From Hamadaea flava (lineage in GTDB: Bacteria; Actinomycetota; Actinomycetes; Mycobacteriales; Micromonosporaceae), in contig NZ_JAMZDZ010000001.1 in assembly GCF_024172085.1 (NCBI RefSeq), positions 496,001 to 560,000 on the forward strand: DNA of 64,000 nucleotides, read 5' to 3'. Positions 8,374-16,838 of the stretch are shown here, piece after piece. The first letter of the stretch is position 1. The number at the start of each line of letters is the position of its first letter. The position numbers were made by a program, and so were the translations under genes. Under the pieces are notes generated by a model. It searched no databases and was not told the origin of the DNA. It worked only from the letters and a program-made list of their open reading frames with translations.

Positions 8374-9534
8374 GTGACCGTGTCCGAGCCCCCGCTGCTG
8401 CCCGCGGAACGACGCGAGCGGCTGCTCGCCGACCTACGGGTACGCGGGACTCTGCGGGTCAGCGACATCGCCCGCTCGCTCGGCGTCACCGCGGTGACCG
8501 TGCGTCGCGACATCGCTCAGCTGGCCGGCGAGGGCGCGATCGAACGCGTGCACGGCGGCATTCGCCTGCCGCGCCAGGCCGGCCCGGCCCTCTCCCCCGC
8601 CGCGTCCCCCGTGTCCCCGACCTCGTCCACCGGCCCGTCGAGCGACGACGACGCGGCGTCCATATCGGACGAGTCGGAGCTGGCCTCGGTCGGCATGGTC
8701 GTGCCCTCGCTGGACTACTACTGGCCCGCCATCGTGCAAGGCGCACGCGACGCCGCCCCGGACGCGGGCGTACGCATCGTGCTGCGCGGCTCGTCCTATG
8801 ACGACGTCGCCGACGTCCGCCGCCAGGTCACCTGGCTGCTGGAGTCGATCGGCGTCCAAGGACTGCTCATCGCCCCGCCGACGGTCGGCGCCGAGGCCGC
8901 CGAACTGATCGCGTGGCTGGCCGGGCTGGGCATTCCGGTCGTTCTGGTCGAACGCACCGCGACGGTCGGTCCCTACCACGAACACGTCGAGTCGGTCAGC
9001 ACCGATCACGCGTTCGGGGCCAGCCTCGCGGTGCGGTATCTCGCGTCCGAGGGCCACCGGCGCATCGGCTTCTTCGCCTCGGCCACGAGCCCGCACACGC
9101 CGAAGGTGCGGCTCGGCTGGCGGGAGACGGTGACCGAACTGGCGCTGGAGCTGGCCGGGACGCCCGACGTCATCTCCCCCGACCACCGCCACCCACAGTG
9201 GAGCGAGGAGGTCGACCGGGCGCTCGACGCCTGCGTGGCCACCGGGACGACCGCCCTGCTCGTGCACTCCGACCGGGAGGCGATCTCGCTGGTCGCCCGG
9301 TGCGAGGAACGCGGCATCCGGGTACCCGGCGACCTAGCCGTGGTGGCGTACGACGACGAGGTGGCCGGCTTGGCCAACCCCGCGCTCAGCGCCGTCCGGC
9401 CGGCCAAGTTCACCATCGGCGCGACCGCCGTCCAGCTGCTAGCCCAGCGCATGCAGACCGGCCCGGACCGGCCCGTCCATCGCGTACGCGTCAGCCCGCG
9501 GCTGGTCGTCCGTGACTCCAGCGGCCTTCGCTAG
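8374..9534 (+). CDS. Hybrid regulator: DeoR helix-turn-helix fused to LacI-type sensor
   Basis: A 386-residue transcription factor. Residues 11-66 form a DeoR-type winged helix (RLLADLRVRG, DIARSLGVTAVTVRRDI, ending in the DeoR signature RVHGG). A serine/proline/aspartate-rich linker (about 67-102) joins it to a periplasmic-binding-protein-like LacI sensor starting ASVGMVVPSLDYYWP. Normal DeoR proteins instead carry a sugar-phosphate isomerase-like sensor, so the effector here is probably a free sugar. The start is GTG with GGAGG 8 bases before. It is divergent to the transporter operon and is the natural candidate to bind the phased repeats between them. Confidence 0.88.
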   Translation: MTVSEPPLLPAERRERLLADLRVRGTLRVSDIARSLGVTAVTVRRDIAQLAGEGAIERVHGGIRLPRQAGPALSPAASPVSPTSSTGPSSDDDAASISDESELASVGMVVPSLDYYWPAIVQGARDAAPDAGVRIVLRGSSYDDVADVRRQVTWLLESIGVQGLLIAPPTVGAEAAELIAWLAGLGIPVVLVERTATVGPYHEHVESVSTDHAFGASLAVRYLASEGHRRIGFFASATSPHTPKVRLGWRETVTELALELAGTPDVISPDHRHPQWSEEVDRALDACVATGTTALLVHSDREAISLVARCEERGIRVPGDLAVVAYDDEVAGLANPALSAVRPAKFTIGATAVQLLAQRMQTGPDRPVHRVRVSPRLVVRDSSGLR

Positions 9535-10049
9535 AGCGTGATCCAGTAGCGCCGGGTGCGTCCGAGCACGGTGTCGCGCACGTCTTCCAGGACGCCGCCG
9601 TTGCGCTCGATCGTGCGCGCCGAGCCGATGTTGCCGTCCTCGCAGGTGATCAGCACCCGATCGAGCCCACGTTCCTTGGCCCGCTGCAACACCTGGCCGA
9701 GCGCCCAGCCGGCGAGCCCACGGCGGCGGGCCGACGGGCGTACGCCGTAGCCGATGTGGCCGCCGGCCTCGGCCAGGAAGTCGTTGAGCCGATGCCGGAG
9801 GGTGATCGCGCCCAGGATCTCGTCGCCCTCGGCGATCCACCAGTAATCCGCGTGGACCCGCCCCTCCGCGACCGGCACGGACATGTCCGACTGCCGCCGC
9901 AGGTACGCGACCCAGGCCGCGAACCCGTCAGGCGTGGACACGTCGTAGTCCGCCGACACCCCGGTGCCGTGCAGCTGTTCACCGGCCCACTCGTCGCGGA
10001 ACTCCAGCCAGGCGCGGTGCCGGTCGGCGGCCGGTTCGATCAACTCCAT
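9531..10049 (-). CDS. GNAT family N-acetyltransferase
   Basis: A 172-residue protein starting MELIEPAADRHRAWLEFRDE. The acetyl-CoA loop is visible as GYGVRPSARRRGLAGWAL (consensus R-x-x-G-x-A/G), followed by a C-terminal strand with NIGSARTIERNGG, where the asparagine and GG are typical of GNAT enzymes of the RimJ/YjdJ kind. The ATG at 10049 was chosen because the longer upstream frame has no similarity and runs into the divergent LysE gene. Its stop overlaps that of the regulator gene tail to tail. The acceptor substrate is unknown. Confidence 0.85.
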   Translation of the reverse strand: MELIEPAADRHRAWLEFRDEWAGEQLHGTGVSADYDVSTPDGFAAWVAYLRRQSDMSVPVAEGRVHADYWWIAEGDEILGAITLRHRLNDFLAEAGGHIGYGVRPSARRRGLAGWALGQVLQRAKERGLDRVLITCEDGNIGSARTIERNGGVLEDVRDTVLGRTRRYWITL

Positions 10050-10121
10050 GCCCTCACCGTAAGCACCCCGACGGGATACCCGCTTCCCAATTACGTTCCG
10101 GGCGGTGTTCACTTCTGAGCC

Positions 10122-10772
10122 ATGGGACCGGTCTTGTCGCACGTGCTCGATGTCCTGCCACAGTTCCTCCTGGCCTGCCTGGTGCTCGCGGTCCTGCCCG
10201 GCCCGGCGACCGCGCTGTTCCTGCACCGCTCGGTTCGCGACAGCCGGGCCGCCGGGCTCGCCGCCGTCGCCGGGAACGAGATCGGCATCTTCGCCTGGGC
10301 GCTGGCGGCCGGCAGCGGCTTGACCGCCCTGCTGCAGGCCAACCGGATGCTGTTCGACGCGCTGCATATCGTCGGCGCGGGCGTCCTGGTCTGGCTCGGT
10401 GTCTCGGCCTGGCGCAGCGCCGGTCGCCCCGAGACGGCGGTGCTCGCCGACCTGGCCCCGCCCAGCGGGCGTACGCCGACGGCCGCGTTCCGGGCCTCCC
10501 TCGTCTCGATCGCCGCCAACCCCAAGGCGGCGGTGTTCGCCTTCTCCTTCTTCCCCCAGTTCCTGCCGGCCGACGGCGCCGTCTTCGGCACCACTCTCGC
10601 GCTCGCCGTCGTGCAGGTGACCCTCGACAGCGCCTACTGCGCCCTCATCGTGCTGCTGGCTGTGCGCGTACGCGATTGGCTGGCGCGGGCGACCATCCGG
10701 CGTCGCCTCGAACGGACGCTCGGCGCCATCCTCGTGGCGCTCGGCGTACGCCTCGCCGTCGAGACGCGCTAA
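10122..10772 (+). CDS. LysE/RhtB family exporter
   Basis: A 216-residue membrane protein with about six hydrophobic segments. The first carries the family signature VLPGPATALFLHRS (P-G-P), and there is an NPKAAVFAFSFFPQFLP element in the middle, both characteristic of LysE/RhtB amino-acid or small-metabolite exporters. It is divergent to the GNAT gene with 72 bases between the starts. No neighbour indicates the exported compound. A TGATCA-type repeat cluster follows its stop. Confidence 0.85.
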   Translation: MGPVLSHVLDVLPQFLLACLVLAVLPGPATALFLHRSVRDSRAAGLAAVAGNEIGIFAWALAAGSGLTALLQANRMLFDALHIVGAGVLVWLGVSAWRSAGRPETAVLADLAPPSGRTPTAAFRASLVSIAANPKAAVFAFSFFPQFLPADGAVFGTTLALAVVQVTLDSAYCALIVLLAVRVRDWLARATIRRRLERTLGAILVALGVRLAVETR

Positions 10773-10774
10773 CC

Positions 10775-10887
10775 GTGATCATCGCGTCAGCCATGCCGCT
10801 TCGGTCTGGCCGTGACCATTGCGTCAGCCATGCTGCTTCGGGCGGCGATTTGTCCGGTGATACGGCATGGCCGGCGCAATGATCAAC
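10775..10887. repeat. Intergenic repeat cluster (two direct, one inverted copy)
   Basis: Two 30-base direct copies (10775-10804, 10812-10841) share GTGAYCATYGCGTCAGCCAT; an imperfect inverted copy lies at 10859-10887 ending in GATCAAC. It fills most of the gap after the LysE gene. The pattern resembles the other TGATCA palindromes of this window. Confidence 0.6.
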
Positions 10888-10939
10888 CGCCCAATGCCGG
10901 GGGCGGCGAAGGAGTGCGAGGGGCCGGTAGGGTTTGGTC

Positions 10940-11884
10940 GTGGATCTGGACGACATCGCCACCCGGCTCGGCGTACCCCTCGACGACGTCGACCGCGTTC
11001 ACCGGCTCGCCGGTGACCTGCCCTCGGCTCCGTTGCCCGCCAAGGCCGACGCACCGGCGATCCTCGCCCGGCTCGCGGTCCAGCCGGACGACGTCGCCGA
11101 GATCATGGCGGGCTGGCCCGATCCCGACTCCCCACTGTGGACCCCCGAGCTGCGCTGGCTGCTCGACCGTTCCATCGCCCTCGTCCGAGCCGACCTGGGC
11201 GGCTACGACTGGCTGCCGCCCGGACCCGAGCTGCCCCGCGACCGGGGTCCCGCCTGGCGACACCTCTACGTGTACGCCTACCTGGCCCTGGTCGACGTCG
11301 TGCTCGCGTACCACCGCGACCACGGCATCGCCGAGGCCGTCTCCTGGGCGACCCTCGCCGACCTCGGCCGCAACCTAGCCGTCGACCGCCGGATGAACCG
11401 CGAGGGCTGGCCGGTGATGCAGGCGTGGCTGACCCTGCACGCACGCGGCGGCCTCTACGAACTGGGCCGGCTGCAACACCAGCGCGGCGAAGACGCCATC
11501 GGCCTGCACATCCCCGAGGCGGGACCGCTGAACCCCGAGGCCATCACCGCGTCGCTCGACGAGGCCCGCGAGTTCTTCCCGCGCCACTTCCCCGACGAGC
11601 GGTACACAGCCTTCTCCTGCGGCTCCTGGCTGCTCGACCCGCAGCTCCAGGAGTACCTGCCCGCGGACTCGAACATCGTCCGCTTCCAACAGCGCTTCGA
11701 GCTGGAGCCGTACGAGGAGCCGGAAGGACTGGACGCCGACGTCGAGGTGCGGCGCTTCGTGTTCCGCAGCCTCACCACGCCGCTCGACCAGCTGCCCCGG
11801 CGTACCGTGCTTGAGCGCGCCGTCGCCGACCATCTGATGGCCGGCCGGCACTGGTACTGGCGTCGCGGCCGCTTCGACCTCTAG
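10940..11884 (+). CDS. Acyltransferase-domain protein (GNAT_C-like), function unknown
   Basis: A soluble protein of 314 residues rich in tryptophan and acidic residues, with WLLDRSIALVRADLGGYDWLPP, HLYVYAYLALVDVVLAYHRDHG and a C-terminal LMAGRHWYWRRGRFDL. This architecture matches actinobacterial proteins annotated as acyltransferase domain-containing (N-acyltransferase N-terminal plus GNAT_C domains). I recall the family by pattern and cannot verify it here. The GTG at 10940 is preferred over the upstream TTG because GGTAGGG ends 7 bases before it. No operon partner is evident. Confidence 0.65.
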   Translation: MDLDDIATRLGVPLDDVDRVHRLAGDLPSAPLPAKADAPAILARLAVQPDDVAEIMAGWPDPDSPLWTPELRWLLDRSIALVRADLGGYDWLPPGPELPRDRGPAWRHLYVYAYLALVDVVLAYHRDHGIAEAVSWATLADLGRNLAVDRRMNREGWPVMQAWLTLHARGGLYELGRLQHQRGEDAIGLHIPEAGPLNPEAITASLDEAREFFPRHFPDERYTAFSCGSWLLDPQLQEYLPADSNIVRFQQRFELEPYEEPEGLDADVEVRRFVFRSLTTPLDQLPRRTVLERAVADHLMAGRHWYWRRGRFDL

Positions 11885-11970
11885 CACATCGATCGAGAGG
11901 ACCTCCGGGCCGGCTTGCGCGTCCGATTCCGTGATCATGCTTCCGTGGTCTGCGCGAGACGGCCCCTGGG

Positions 11971-12030
11971 CGCACACCATCGGCGCATGATCTTGCGAAT
12001 CGGCTGGAATCGCACACCATGGCGCATGAC
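11971..12030. repeat. Short direct repeat in 220-base intergenic gap
   Basis: CGCACACCAT(CG)GCGCATGA occurs at 11971 and 12011. The surrounding gap 11885-12104 also contains a GTGATCATG motif near 11932 like the other intergenic repeats. No gene is seen in the gap. Confidence 0.45.
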
Positions 12031-12104
12031 AAGCGCATCCGTCGGTGCCGTCCGTGTCGTCGTGACCCATGCGGCGCCGCGAGAGTATCGAGCCACGCAA
12101 CGGC

Positions 12105-13640
12105 TCAGCATCTCCGATGGAGGGTGTTGCGGACTGCTCCTCGCCGTGGGTCGACGAAGGCGGGAGGGAGGAATTCGGGGAAGCCGTCTGGTCTGATGCG
12201 GACTTCCCAGTGCCCGTGGTGGATTTCGCGGTGGTGGAACCCGCAGAGTAGGACGCTGTTGGTGAGGCAGGTGTCGCCGCCGTCTGCCCATGATCGGATG
12301 TGGTGGCCGTGGCACCACTGGGGTGGCCGGTCGCAGCCGGGGAACGCGCATCCCTTGTCCCGCAACACGAGTGCGCGGCGGAGTGGTCCGTCGATGAGGC
12401 GTCGGGCGCGGCCGACGTCGAGGACTTGGCCGTCGCCGCCGAGGACGGCTGGGATGATCTTCGCGTCGCACGCCAGCCGGCGCACGGTTTCCGGAGTGAG
12501 CAGGTCACCGGTGTCGAGCAGCCCTGCGCCGACCTTGGCTTGGAGGGCGTCCCAGGGCAGGGTGATCGTCAGGTGTGGTTTCTCGCCGCCGTTGTCGGGC
12601 AGCTCACCGGCGTTCATGATCCGCTGGCACACCTCCACGAGGGCGTCAGCCCTGCGGGCGCCGGCCGAGCGCAGATCCGGTTCACCTGGCAGCACCCGGG
12701 CCGCACCGCGACCGACGTCGGCTGCATCCGCACCACGTCCCGCGCCCGCGCCGCTCGCATCCGCACACGCGTCCGTGCAGCCCGCGTCCGTGCAGCCCGC
12801 CACGGTGAAGCCGCCCGTTGCGTCCACACCCACGCAGCCCGTGCCCGCGCCGCCTGCCATGGTGAACCTGCCTGCGTCGACATCCGTGCCGCCTGACGCG
12901 TGGGAGCCGCCTGCGGCGTCTGGAGCGCCAGCGTGCCCAGCCGCAGCGGTCGCGGTCGGTGTGGGCTTGCGTGGCGCGGACAGCGGATCCAACGCGGTCC
13001 GCACGATCGCCGCCATTTCAGCGTCCAGGACGCCGCGGACCCGGTATTCGCCTTCGCCGTGCGGGATGAGGGTGAAGTCACGCCGGTCGTAGGCCGACCG
13101 CTCGGCCCGCTCCAAGTCTTTGCGGAGGCGCTCTTCGGCGATCTCCGGCGCGACCAGCTCCAGGATCTGCGAGCGGTGGTTCTCCAGCGTCTCCGGGCGT
13201 AGCAGGTCGTCGACAGCCAGCTTCGTCAACACGTCAGCGGCTTTCGCCTTGCCCGCATCGCCCACCGCCGACGGCAGATCATGCACCGTCTTGGCGATCA
13301 CCCGCGCTTGCTCGACAGCGACCTGTCCGGCGGCGAGCGCCTGCTCCACGACGGGCGTCTCAGGTAGCAGCTTGGCCAGCTTGGTCCACCCGACTGCGTC
13401 GCGATGCCGCATGGCCAGCAGATAGGTCAGCCAGTTCGCGGTGCCGGTCGCACCCGCGGTGTACGGGATCTCGCGACTGTCGGCGGTACCGATCAACGTC
13501 AGCAGCCGGCCGGACAGCTGCTGGATCACGGCGTGAACCCGGCGGACTCCGTCGGTGATCTCGGCGTCCGAAAGTGTCCACAGGGGACCAGCGACCAGCT
13601 CGGCGACATCCGCCTCGACCTGCGCCAACAGCCCGCCCAT
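12105..13640 (-). CDS. DUF222 / HNH endonuclease-domain protein (13E12 family)
   Basis: A protein of about 511 residues. The N-terminal helical DUF222 domain covers roughly residues 1-220; the C-terminal HNH domain has RDKGCAFPGCDRPPQWCHGHH, SVLLCGFHHREIHHG, with zinc-binding cysteines and the catalytic histidines intact. Between them lies an unusual low-complexity stretch rich in Gly, Ala, Thr, Asp and Cys with CTDA repeats. Such proteins are multicopy in actinomycetes; a nuclease role is assumed from the fold and none is established. The ATG at 13640 (MGGLLAQVEADVAEL) is the start most like the family; an in-frame ATG at 13724 adds an AT-richer leader and is the alternative. Confidence 0.82.
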   Translation of the reverse strand: MGGLLAQVEADVAELVAGPLWTLSDAEITDGVRRVHAVIQQLSGRLLTLIGTADSREIPYTAGATGTANWLTYLLAMRHRDAVGWTKLAKLLPETPVVEQALAAGQVAVEQARVIAKTVHDLPSAVGDAGKAKAADVLTKLAVDDLLRPETLENHRSQILELVAPEIAEERLRKDLERAERSAYDRRDFTLIPHGEGEYRVRGVLDAEMAAIVRTALDPLSAPRKPTPTATAAAGHAGAPDAAGGSHASGGTDVDAGRFTMAGGAGTGCVGVDATGGFTVAGCTDAGCTDACADASGAGAGRGADAADVGRGAARVLPGEPDLRSAGARRADALVEVCQRIMNAGELPDNGGEKPHLTITLPWDALQAKVGAGLLDTGDLLTPETVRRLACDAKIIPAVLGGDGQVLDVGRARRLIDGPLRRALVLRDKGCAFPGCDRPPQWCHGHHIRSWADGGDTCLTNSVLLCGFHHREIHHGHWEVRIRPDGFPEFLPPAFVDPRRGAVRNTLHRRC

Positions 13641-13808
13641 GGGATCAACGTTAGAACGAAGGTACGACACCTTCCAGGGATCAAGGTCACGAAAATGTGC
13701 CACAAATCTATCTACAGTGGACATCCAGCGCTTGCGACTGTACCGGCGCGATGGCCACGCCGTGTTGCCTGAGCCACCATCCACGGTCGCCGTTGACTGA
13801 GGAGGAGG

Positions 13809-14684
13809 TCATCGGGCGAGCGCGCTGAACAGTAGCGCCGCGTCGGCGGTCGGCGGCAGGTCACTCACCTGGCCGTCGCCGACCTCGACCACGCGCCACT
13901 CGCCGTCCGCGCGCAGCGCCAGGTCCGTGGTCACGAAACGCCCGCCGAGGGCTGCGACCAGCGGCGCGACCGCGCGCAGGTCGGGATGCGGGGCCAGGTC
14001 CGGGGTGTCGGGGTGGGCACTGACGAGGACCGGTTCGGCGTCGACCCACCAGGCTCTGGCCTCGGCGGTACGCCCAGCGGCGCGGCCGTAGTCCTCGAAG
14101 CGGCGTACCACTATGCCGCCTTGGAGCGTGTCGTCCTGCAGCTCGATCAGGCGGGTGATGACCCGGGTCGCGTGGTCGAGGTCGGCGAGGTCGGGCAGGT
14201 AGCAGGCTTCGGCCCACTCGTGTTTGCGGGACTTGACGTAATCCTTCACGATCGCGGGACCGCTGCCGAGGGAGCCGATGAGGTCGGCGATTTCGCCGGG
14301 TGACGGCGGGTCGAGCGGCTGGCGGGGCATCCAGACGCTCTCCGGGGTGACGGCGGCGAAGGTGGCGTACCAGCCGGGCAGTTCGTGCGCCGCCCGGTAG
14401 TCGTCCGGCGGTACGCGCAGCGGCGTGCCGCGGCCGGCGAGCACCGCCGCGAGTTCGGCGTACCGGTCGGCGGGGATCATCCAGCCGCGATACCAGACGG
14501 GACCGGCGTCGACCGGCACTCGGCGTACGGCGGTGACGGAGTTTCCGGCCAGGACGGCGTCGTGGTCGACCAGGGCGGTCGCCCCGCCGAGCTCGCGGAC
14601 GAGGGTTGCCTGGTCGGCGAAGTACGGGTCGACCCGGTGGGGGCTGAGCGGGTCGGCGCAGAACAAGACGGTGAACGCGGCCAC
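13809..14684 (-). CDS. ATP-grasp domain protein (DUF4343-like)
   Basis: A 291-residue soluble protein starting MAAFTVLFCADPLSPHRVDP. It has the ATP-grasp layout: an N-terminal alpha/beta part, the central GPAIVKDYVKSRKHEW with the nucleotide-binding lysine, RRFEDYG, and a C-terminal WRVVEVGDGQVSDLP that supplies metal-binding glutamate/aspartate. It resembles the DUF4343 ATP-grasp group, which joins a carboxylate to an amine by an acyl-phosphate, with unknown substrates. It stands 13 bases downstream of the phosphotransferase gene on the same strand, so the two may be co-transcribed. Confidence 0.75.
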   Translation of the reverse strand: MAAFTVLFCADPLSPHRVDPYFADQATLVRELGGATALVDHDAVLAGNSVTAVRRVPVDAGPVWYRGWMIPADRYAELAAVLAGRGTPLRVPPDDYRAAHELPGWYATFAAVTPESVWMPRQPLDPPSPGEIADLIGSLGSGPAIVKDYVKSRKHEWAEACYLPDLADLDHATRVITRLIELQDDTLQGGIVVRRFEDYGRAAGRTAEARAWWVDAEPVLVSAHPDTPDLAPHPDLRAVAPLVAALGGRFVTTDLALRADGEWRVVEVGDGQVSDLPPTADAALLFSALAR

Positions 14685-14697
14685 CCGACCACCGTAG

Positions 14698-15540
14698 TCA
14701 GTCGTCGCCGCGCCGTCGCTCCGTCCAGGCGGTGTGGCGGCTGCGCAGATCGGCCGCGCTGAGGTCGGTCCGGCCGAGATCGTGATAGTTGTCGATCCAG
14801 GTTTCGACGTCGCGATCGGCGTTGGCCAGTGCGAACAGGTCCCATTGCCGCAGCTCCGGCACGGTGACCCCGGCCGCCTCCTGGTACGCGTCCAGGAACA
14901 CCTCGGCGTACGCGGGGCCGTGGAGCAGGACGAGGTCGAGGCGGCACCAGCTGATGTCGAATCCCCGGGGGGCGAGGCTGGCTCCGGACCAGTCGATGAT
15001 GCCGGTGAGGACGTCGCCCGCCCAGAGGACGTTGCCGGTCCAGTAGTCGAAGTGGGTCAGTACGCGTTCCTGCTCGGCCAGGCGCGCCCGTGCCGCGGGC
15101 ATCGCCCGGGACGCGCCGCCCGCGGCGGTGACCGCCATCCCGTCGCGGAACCCGGCCAGCCCGCCGACCGGTACGCCGTGCAACCGGGCCAGTGCCCGGC
15201 CCAGCGGCTCGGGATGCGGAGTCGCGATGTCGGTGTCGCCCGGAATGCGGGTGGTGAGCACGGCGGGCTCGCCGAATACGGCGCCAGCGGGGTCGGCTGC
15301 GACGAGCCGGGGCGCCCAGCCGCCGAGCCCGTCCAGGGCGGCGAGCACGGTCGATTCCCGGACGACGGCCGGATCGCCGGGCCGGAATCGGCGCAGCACC
15401 AGATCGTCGATCGAACCGTCGAATCGCAGCAGGTGTGTGGCGGCGTGCGTCCCGCCGGCCAACCGACGCGCGTGGCGTACGGGGGCGCCGGTCGCGGCAG
15501 CGACCCAGGTCAGCGCCGCCGGCGACGGTTCAGCTTCCAT
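14698..15540 (-). CDS. Aminoglycoside phosphotransferase-family kinase
   Basis: A 280-residue APH/choline kinase-fold protein. The active site is LTHFDYWTGNVLW (a variant of HxDxxxxN in which HFD replaces HGD) followed by GIIDWSGASLAP (the metal-binding D of IDW). The N-terminal lobe shows ARRLAGGTHAATHLLRFDG. Such small kinases phosphorylate diverse hydroxyl groups; resistance should not be assumed. The ATG at 15540 fits the usual length, since the long upstream extension of the frame is only a shadow of the opposite strand. It lies just upstream of the ATP-grasp gene. Confidence 0.82.
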   Translation of the reverse strand: MEAEPSPAALTWVAAATGAPVRHARRLAGGTHAATHLLRFDGSIDDLVLRRFRPGDPAVVRESTVLAALDGLGGWAPRLVAADPAGAVFGEPAVLTTRIPGDTDIATPHPEPLGRALARLHGVPVGGLAGFRDGMAVTAAGGASRAMPAARARLAEQERVLTHFDYWTGNVLWAGDVLTGIIDWSGASLAPRGFDISWCRLDLVLLHGPAYAEVFLDAYQEAAGVTVPELRQWDLFALANADRDVETWIDNYHDLGRTDLSAADLRSRHTAWTERRRGDD

Positions 15541-15551
15541 GATCCACAAGG

Positions 15552-15704
15552 CTACGGCAGCGGTGGGCGCGGCGGCTGGCCGGGCGGGGCCGCCCGGTTC
15601 TTCCGTTGTGCTGAGACGACGACGGCGATGACGGCGGCGGCGAACGCGCCGACGACGGTGACGACGATCAGGAGCACGATGGCGAACAGGAGCCACGCGG
15701 CCAC
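15552..15704 (-). CDS. Small single-span membrane protein (50 aa)
   Basis: A 50-residue peptide: a hydrophobic helix of about 30 residues (WLLFAIVLLIVVTVVGAF onward) followed by a basic, proline-rich tail SAQRKNRAAPPGQPPRPPLP. The GTG start at 15704 has GGAGG with 4-base spacing, good evidence that the gene is real. Its stop is 11 bases before the start of the phosphotransferase gene, so they may share a transcript. I know of no function. Confidence 0.6.
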   Translation of the reverse strand: MAAWLLFAIVLLIVVTVVGAFAAAVIAVVVSAQRKNRAAPPGQPPRPPLP

Positions 15705-15810
15705 AGGACCTCCAGGGGAGCCGGTCCACCGAGGATAGTTCAGCGGATGGTTCAGCGCGGATCTCGCGAAATGCGGCGTCCCTTTTGATCGTCTTGGTAC
15801 GCTTTGCGCC

Positions 15811-16833
15811 ATGCTGCGGCATCCCTGGCGGCCCGTGATCGGTGCGACGATCGCATCCGTCGTGCTGGCCCTCGCCATCGTCCTGGGCAGCCGGGGACTG
15901 CGCACCTTCGACTCCGCGCTCGCCCCGTACGCCGTCGCGACCGTGTTCCTGGTGTTCGGCGCGACCTACCGCTATCTCGTGTGGATCTCCCGACCGGGGG
16001 CGCAGCGGCTGTTCCGGAAGGGCTTCGGCGCGCTGTTCAGCTGGGACAACTTCCGGCGTACGCCGACCGCGCTGCCTCGGATGGCGGCCACCTATCTCGG
16101 CTTCCAGAAGTTCCTCGGGGCGCGCTCGAAGCCTCGCTGGGTGGCTCATCAGCTGCTGTTCTGGGGCTGCATCCTCGCCGCGCTCATCACCTTCCCACTG
16201 ACCTGGGGCTGGTTCACATTCACCGCGAACAGCGGCAGCGGCAGCGGGCCGCAGTACACCATGAACCTCTGGGGATTCGGGATCCTGAAGTTCGACGCCT
16301 TGTCGGTGTTCGGCTGGATCATGTTCCACGGCCTGGACATCGCGGCCGTCCTCGTCCTAGCGGGCGCCGGCTACTTCCTGGTACGCCGCATGCGCGACCG
16401 GGAGGCCACGACCGGCCAGCGGTTCGGCTACGACCTCCTGCCGCTGCTGGCGCTGATCACGATCTCGGTGACCGGGCTGCTGCTGACCTTCTCCAGCGTG
16501 TTCCTGCACGGCGGCGGCTACGAGTTCCTGGCCGTCCTGCACATGGCCTCAGTCGTGCTGACCCTGATCTATCTGCCGTTCGGCAAGTTCTTCCACATCA
16601 TCCAGCGGCCGGCCGCCGTCGGCATGCAGCTGTTCAAGTACACCGCCCAGGGGAAGGTCGCGCACTGCGTGCGGTGCGGGCGGGAGATCGACACGGCGGC
16701 GTACCTGGAGAACCTGCGCGGCACCATGCGCGACCTCGGGTTGAGCTTCGACGAGTGGGCCGGAACCTGCCCGGAGTGCAAGCGGCGGCTGCGGGGTCAG
16801 GCGTACCTGTCCTCGGTGAAGAAGGGCTTCTGA
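15811..16833 (+). CDS. Membrane anchor of molybdopterin oxidoreductase (NarI-like)
   Basis: A 340-residue protein with about six membrane segments and several histidines placed in or next to them (VAHQL, MFHGLD, FLHGGG, LHMAS, KFFHIIQ), as in b-heme anchors that oxidise quinol. The cytoplasmic C-terminus has two CxxC pairs (CVRCGREID and CPECKRR), suggesting a zinc or iron site. It is the first gene of an operon with molybdopterin, iron-sulfur and Rieske subunits, and the next start follows 5 bases after its stop. Heme binding and quinol oxidation are inferences. No close named family is recognised. Confidence 0.7.
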   Translation: MLRHPWRPVIGATIASVVLALAIVLGSRGLRTFDSALAPYAVATVFLVFGATYRYLVWISRPGAQRLFRKGFGALFSWDNFRRTPTALPRMAATYLGFQKFLGARSKPRWVAHQLLFWGCILAALITFPLTWGWFTFTANSGSGSGPQYTMNLWGFGILKFDALSVFGWIMFHGLDIAAVLVLAGAGYFLVRRMRDREATTGQRFGYDLLPLLALITISVTGLLLTFSSVFLHGGGYEFLAVLHMASVVLTLIYLPFGKFFHIIQRPAAVGMQLFKYTAQGKVAHCVRCGREIDTAAYLENLRGTMRDLGLSFDEWAGTCPECKRRLRGQAYLSSVKKGF

Positions 16834-16838
16834 GCGCT

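Noticed and set aside
12019-13092. A 357-codon plus-strand frame opposite the DUF222-HNH gene
   Set aside because: It is low-complexity Pro/Ser/Ala/Thr arising from the repetitive linker of the real gene and has no ribosome site.
15804-16838. Extension of the molybdopterin gene frame back to 15804
   Set aside because: This segment overlaps the well-supported membrane-anchor gene in another frame and has no family similarity; the GTG at 16839 gives the normal N-terminus with the cysteine cluster.
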